From Chryseobacterium sp. ISL-80 (GTDB lineage Bacteria; Bacillota; Bacilli; Bacillales; Cytobacillaceae): a stretch of 64,000 bases of DNA. Shown in pieces: positions 62,518 to 64,000 of this stretch. Where the stretch lies: NCBI GenBank assembly GCA_018613055.1, contig JAGGQZ010000024.1, forward strand, positions 48,706 to 112,705, read 5' to 3'. A model generated the notes under the pieces. The model saw nothing but the letters and a program-made list of their open reading frames with translations. It ran no database searches and had not been told where the DNA came from. Each line of letters begins with the position of its first letter. Positions within the stretch are counted from its first letter, which is position 1. The translations under genes were made by a program, and so were the position numbers.

Positions 62518-62591
62518 TGGCAGGGGTAGTAGGAATCGAACCCACACCAAAGGTTTTGGAGACCTTCGTTCTACCTTTAAACTATACCCCT
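62518..62591 (-). tRNA. tRNA-Trp (anticodon CCA)
   Basis: Anticodon loop CTCCAAA; acceptor AGGGGTA/TACCCCT; encoded CCA. Confidence 0.95.
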
Positions 62592-62599
62592 ATGATAAA

Positions 62600-62685
62600 T
62601 GGTGGAGGGGGACGGATTCGAACCGCCGAACCCTGAGGGAGCGGATTTACAGTCCGCCGCGTTTAGCCACTTCGCTACCCCTCCA
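62600..62685 (-). tRNA. tRNA-Tyr (anticodon GTA)
   Basis: Class II tRNA; anticodon loop CTGTAAA; acceptor GGAGGGG/CCCCTCC; encoded CCA. Confidence 0.95.
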
Positions 62686-62754
62686 TTATAACATCATTTC
62701 CGATGTTGAAAAACCCATTTACTCAATTTCCTGATTAACCAGGATCATTTTAAA

Positions 62755-62830
62755 TGGTGGCTCAGGACGGAATCGAACCGCCGACACAAGGATTTTCAGT
62801 CCTTTGCTCTACCGACTGAGCTACTGAGCC
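62755..62830 (-). tRNA. tRNA-Phe (anticodon GAA)
   Basis: Anticodon loop CTGAAAA; acceptor GGCTCAG/CTGAGCC; encoded CCA. A copy of its D-arm region recurs about 130 bp upstream. Confidence 0.95.
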
Positions 62831-62988
62831 ACTATGATATTGTTGTCTAAATTCTGTTAGGCTTTTGTCCTTTGCTCGAATGACCTTCGGTCTTTCTCGC
62901 AAGTTGCCGCAGAAGCTTCTTCGATGATGTGAGCAACTTGCTCTACCGACTGAGCTACTATGATATTGTTGCCTGAAGCTTATAAAAA
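62831..62988 (-). repeat. Spacer with duplicated tRNA-Phe 5' fragment and hairpins
   Basis: TTGCTCTACCGACTGAGCTA at 62938-62957 repeats the tRNA-Phe D-arm region at about 62807-62826, followed in both copies by CTATGATATTGTTG. The insert between them contains GCAAGTTGC...GCAACTTGC and GACC-GAA-GGTC inverted repeats. Confidence 0.8.
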
Positions 62989-63064
62989 TGGCGGTCCCGA
63001 CCGGGATCGAACCGGCGATCTCCTGCGTGACAGGCAGGCATGTTAACCGCTACACCACGGGACC
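62989..63064 (-). tRNA. tRNA-Asp (anticodon GTC)
   Basis: Anticodon loop CTGTCAC; acceptor GGTCCCG/CGGGACC; encoded CCA. Confidence 0.95.
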
Positions 63065-63067
63065 AGA

Positions 63068-63141
<74 letters not shown>

Positions 63142-63309
63142 ACGGTAATAAAAATATCATTCAATTTATGCTCTTAGAGAGCATTGACTGTCCCGATCTC
63201 AGGAAGCTTACTCAAGTAGCAGCTCGATCGGTACAACTCGCAGTTCATACAGTGAAGTAACGCTCGTTGCTCCACCCCGCGACGATAAAAGTATTATCAT
63301 TAGTATTTA
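63142..63309 (-). repeat. Spacer with duplicated tRNA-fMet 5' fragment
   Basis: TTGCTCCACCCCGCGACG at 63267-63284 repeats the fMet 5' end at about 63127-63144, and both are flanked by A/T-rich ATAAAA...TATCATT sequence. The about 120-bp insert carries AGCTCGATCGGT- and GATC-containing inverted repeats. Same architecture as the Phe spacer. Confidence 0.75.
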
Positions 63310-63385
63310 TGGTGGAGGATGACGGGATCGAACCGCCGACCCTCTGCTTGTAAGGCAGATGCTCTCCCAGCTGAGCTAATCCTCC
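63310..63385 (-). tRNA. tRNA-Val (anticodon TAC)
   Basis: Anticodon loop CTTACAA; acceptor GGAGGAT/ATCCTCC; encoded CCA. Confidence 0.95.
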
Positions 63386-63411
63386 ATTAATAAGTTATTA
63401 ATTAAAATGAA

Positions 63412-63486
63412 TGGTGACCCCTACGGGATTCGAACCCGTGTTACCGCCGTGAAAGGGCGGTGTCTTAACCGCTTGACCAAGGGGCC
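63412..63486 (-). tRNA. tRNA-Glu (anticodon TTC)
   Basis: Anticodon loop CTTTCAC; acceptor GGCCCCT with AGGGGTC; encoded CCA. Confidence 0.95.
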
Positions 63487-63503
63487 GTTTATTTAAGTTT
63501 CTA

Positions 63504-63595
63504 TGGCGGAGAGCAAGGGATTCGAACCCTTGAGACAGCGTTGACCGTCTACACGATTTCCAATCGTGCTCCTTCGACCTCTCGGACAGCTCTCC
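63504..63595 (-). tRNA. tRNA-Ser (anticodon GGA)
   Basis: Class II tRNA with long variable arm; anticodon loop TTGGAAA; acceptor GGAGAGC/GCTCTCC; encoded CCA. Confidence 0.95.
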
Positions 63596-63599
63596 AAAT

Positions 63600-63674
63600 T
63601 GGCTCCGCAGGTAGGATTCGAACCTACGACCGCTCGGTTAACAGCCGAGTGCTCTACCACTGAGCTACTGCGGA
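63600..63674 (-). tRNA. tRNA-Asn (anticodon GTT)
   Basis: Anticodon loop CTGTTAA; acceptor TCCGCAG/CTGCGGA; encoded CCA. First tRNA after the 5S gene. Confidence 0.95.
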
Positions 63675-63741
63675 ATAGTAATGATTTCTCCGACCTGGAT
63701 ACACGATCCGTATCTTTGAAACAAGATGTAAAATGCATCTT

Positions 63742-63857
<116 letters not shown>

Positions 63858-64000
63858 CTATTTTTCAAAGACAATATCTATTATACTGTCTTTAGTGCAT
63901 TTTGCAAGAGAAATTTTAAAGATATTTCACTTCGTAAAAATCTTTATTCCCTCAAAACTAGATAATGTGTAAGAAGAATACAAGAGAATCGAATGATCAT
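63858..64000 (-). other. 23S-5S spacer
   Basis: A/T-rich spacer including a CAAAACTAGATAAT-type sequence typical of Bacillus rRNA processing regions. The 23S gene should lie beyond the window; none of its conserved 3' end is seen. Confidence 0.6.

Noticed and set aside
62150..62636. Plus-strand open frames of 68-78 codons over the tRNA cluster
   Set aside because: They are antisense to tRNA genes; the repeated GFEP-like peptides reflect the conserved GGTTCGAATCC of the T-arms.

Overview
The window is chromosomal DNA from an endospore-forming, low-to-moderate GC Bacillaceae (Bacillus/Mesobacillus-like). The evidence is direct: two SspH-type spore proteins, SpoVR, PrkA, YhbH, YtvI and a KinB-like kinase; Bacillus gene order around 8.4-19.8 kb (spoVR, yhdC, yhdB, yhcZ, yhcY, pgcA, yhcX, yhcU, yhcT); AGGAGG-type ribosome binding sites; a 5S rRNA followed by a 15-gene tRNA cluster in the Bacillus order Asn-Ser-Glu-Val-fMet-Asp-Phe-Tyr-Trp-His-Gln-Gly-Cys-Leu-Gly. 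There is no prophage, IS element or CRISPR array.

Layout. 0-10 kb: 5'-truncated-view radical SAM/B12 gene, a guanidinium exporter under a guanidine-I riboswitch, a GGDEF-EAL protein, small membrane proteins, a CzrA/CzcD metal-efflux pair with a visible operator, and spoVR. 10-20 kb: two-component system yhcYZ, pgcA, the nitrilase-GNAT protein yhcX, a disulfide-formation pair (bdbC and a thioredoxin), yhcU and yhcT. 20-33 kb: aldo/keto reductase, ykaA-pit phosphate transport, SspH, an unusual dihydroorotate-dehydrogenase-like membrane fusion, purine permease pbuO, TcyP, a candidate UGA/selenocysteine thioredoxin-fold protein, KinB-like kinase, second SspH. 33-44 kb: YtvI, DNA glycosylase, HAD phosphatase, a five-gene 2-oxoacid:ferredoxin oxidoreductase operon with a P-loop ATPase and a perfect cre box, guanine-riboswitch-controlled pbuG, DegV. 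44-54 kb: YvgN reductase, nitronate monooxygenase, NRDE protein, nupC-deoR, glycine betaine carrier, C39 peptidase. 53-62 kb: YhbH, PrkA, nitroreductase, TrmL, amidase, QueG. 62-64 kb: tRNAs and 5S rRNA.

Working together: spoVR (9 kb), yhbH and prkA (53-57 kb) are the three members of the co-occurring sporulation/stress trio. Nucleobase and nucleoside salvage is heavily represented (pbuO with PurR-like boxes, pbuG with a guanine riboswitch, nupC with cre and deoR).

The most unusual features are non-coding. Four separate intergenic regions carry tandem arrays whose period is 52 bp (14, 10, 10 and 2 units), and a fifth carries a 21-bp array (5 units). Sequences differ between loci, but each unit contains a short inverted repeat, and both periods equal whole numbers of DNA helical turns. 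In one array the two arms of the stem change together. Second is a glutaredoxin/thioredoxin-like gene at 31.1-31.3 kb with an in-frame TGA exactly at the first redox-active cysteine position, followed 23 nt later by a G-containing apical loop on a 10-bp stem, as expected for a bacterial SECIS.
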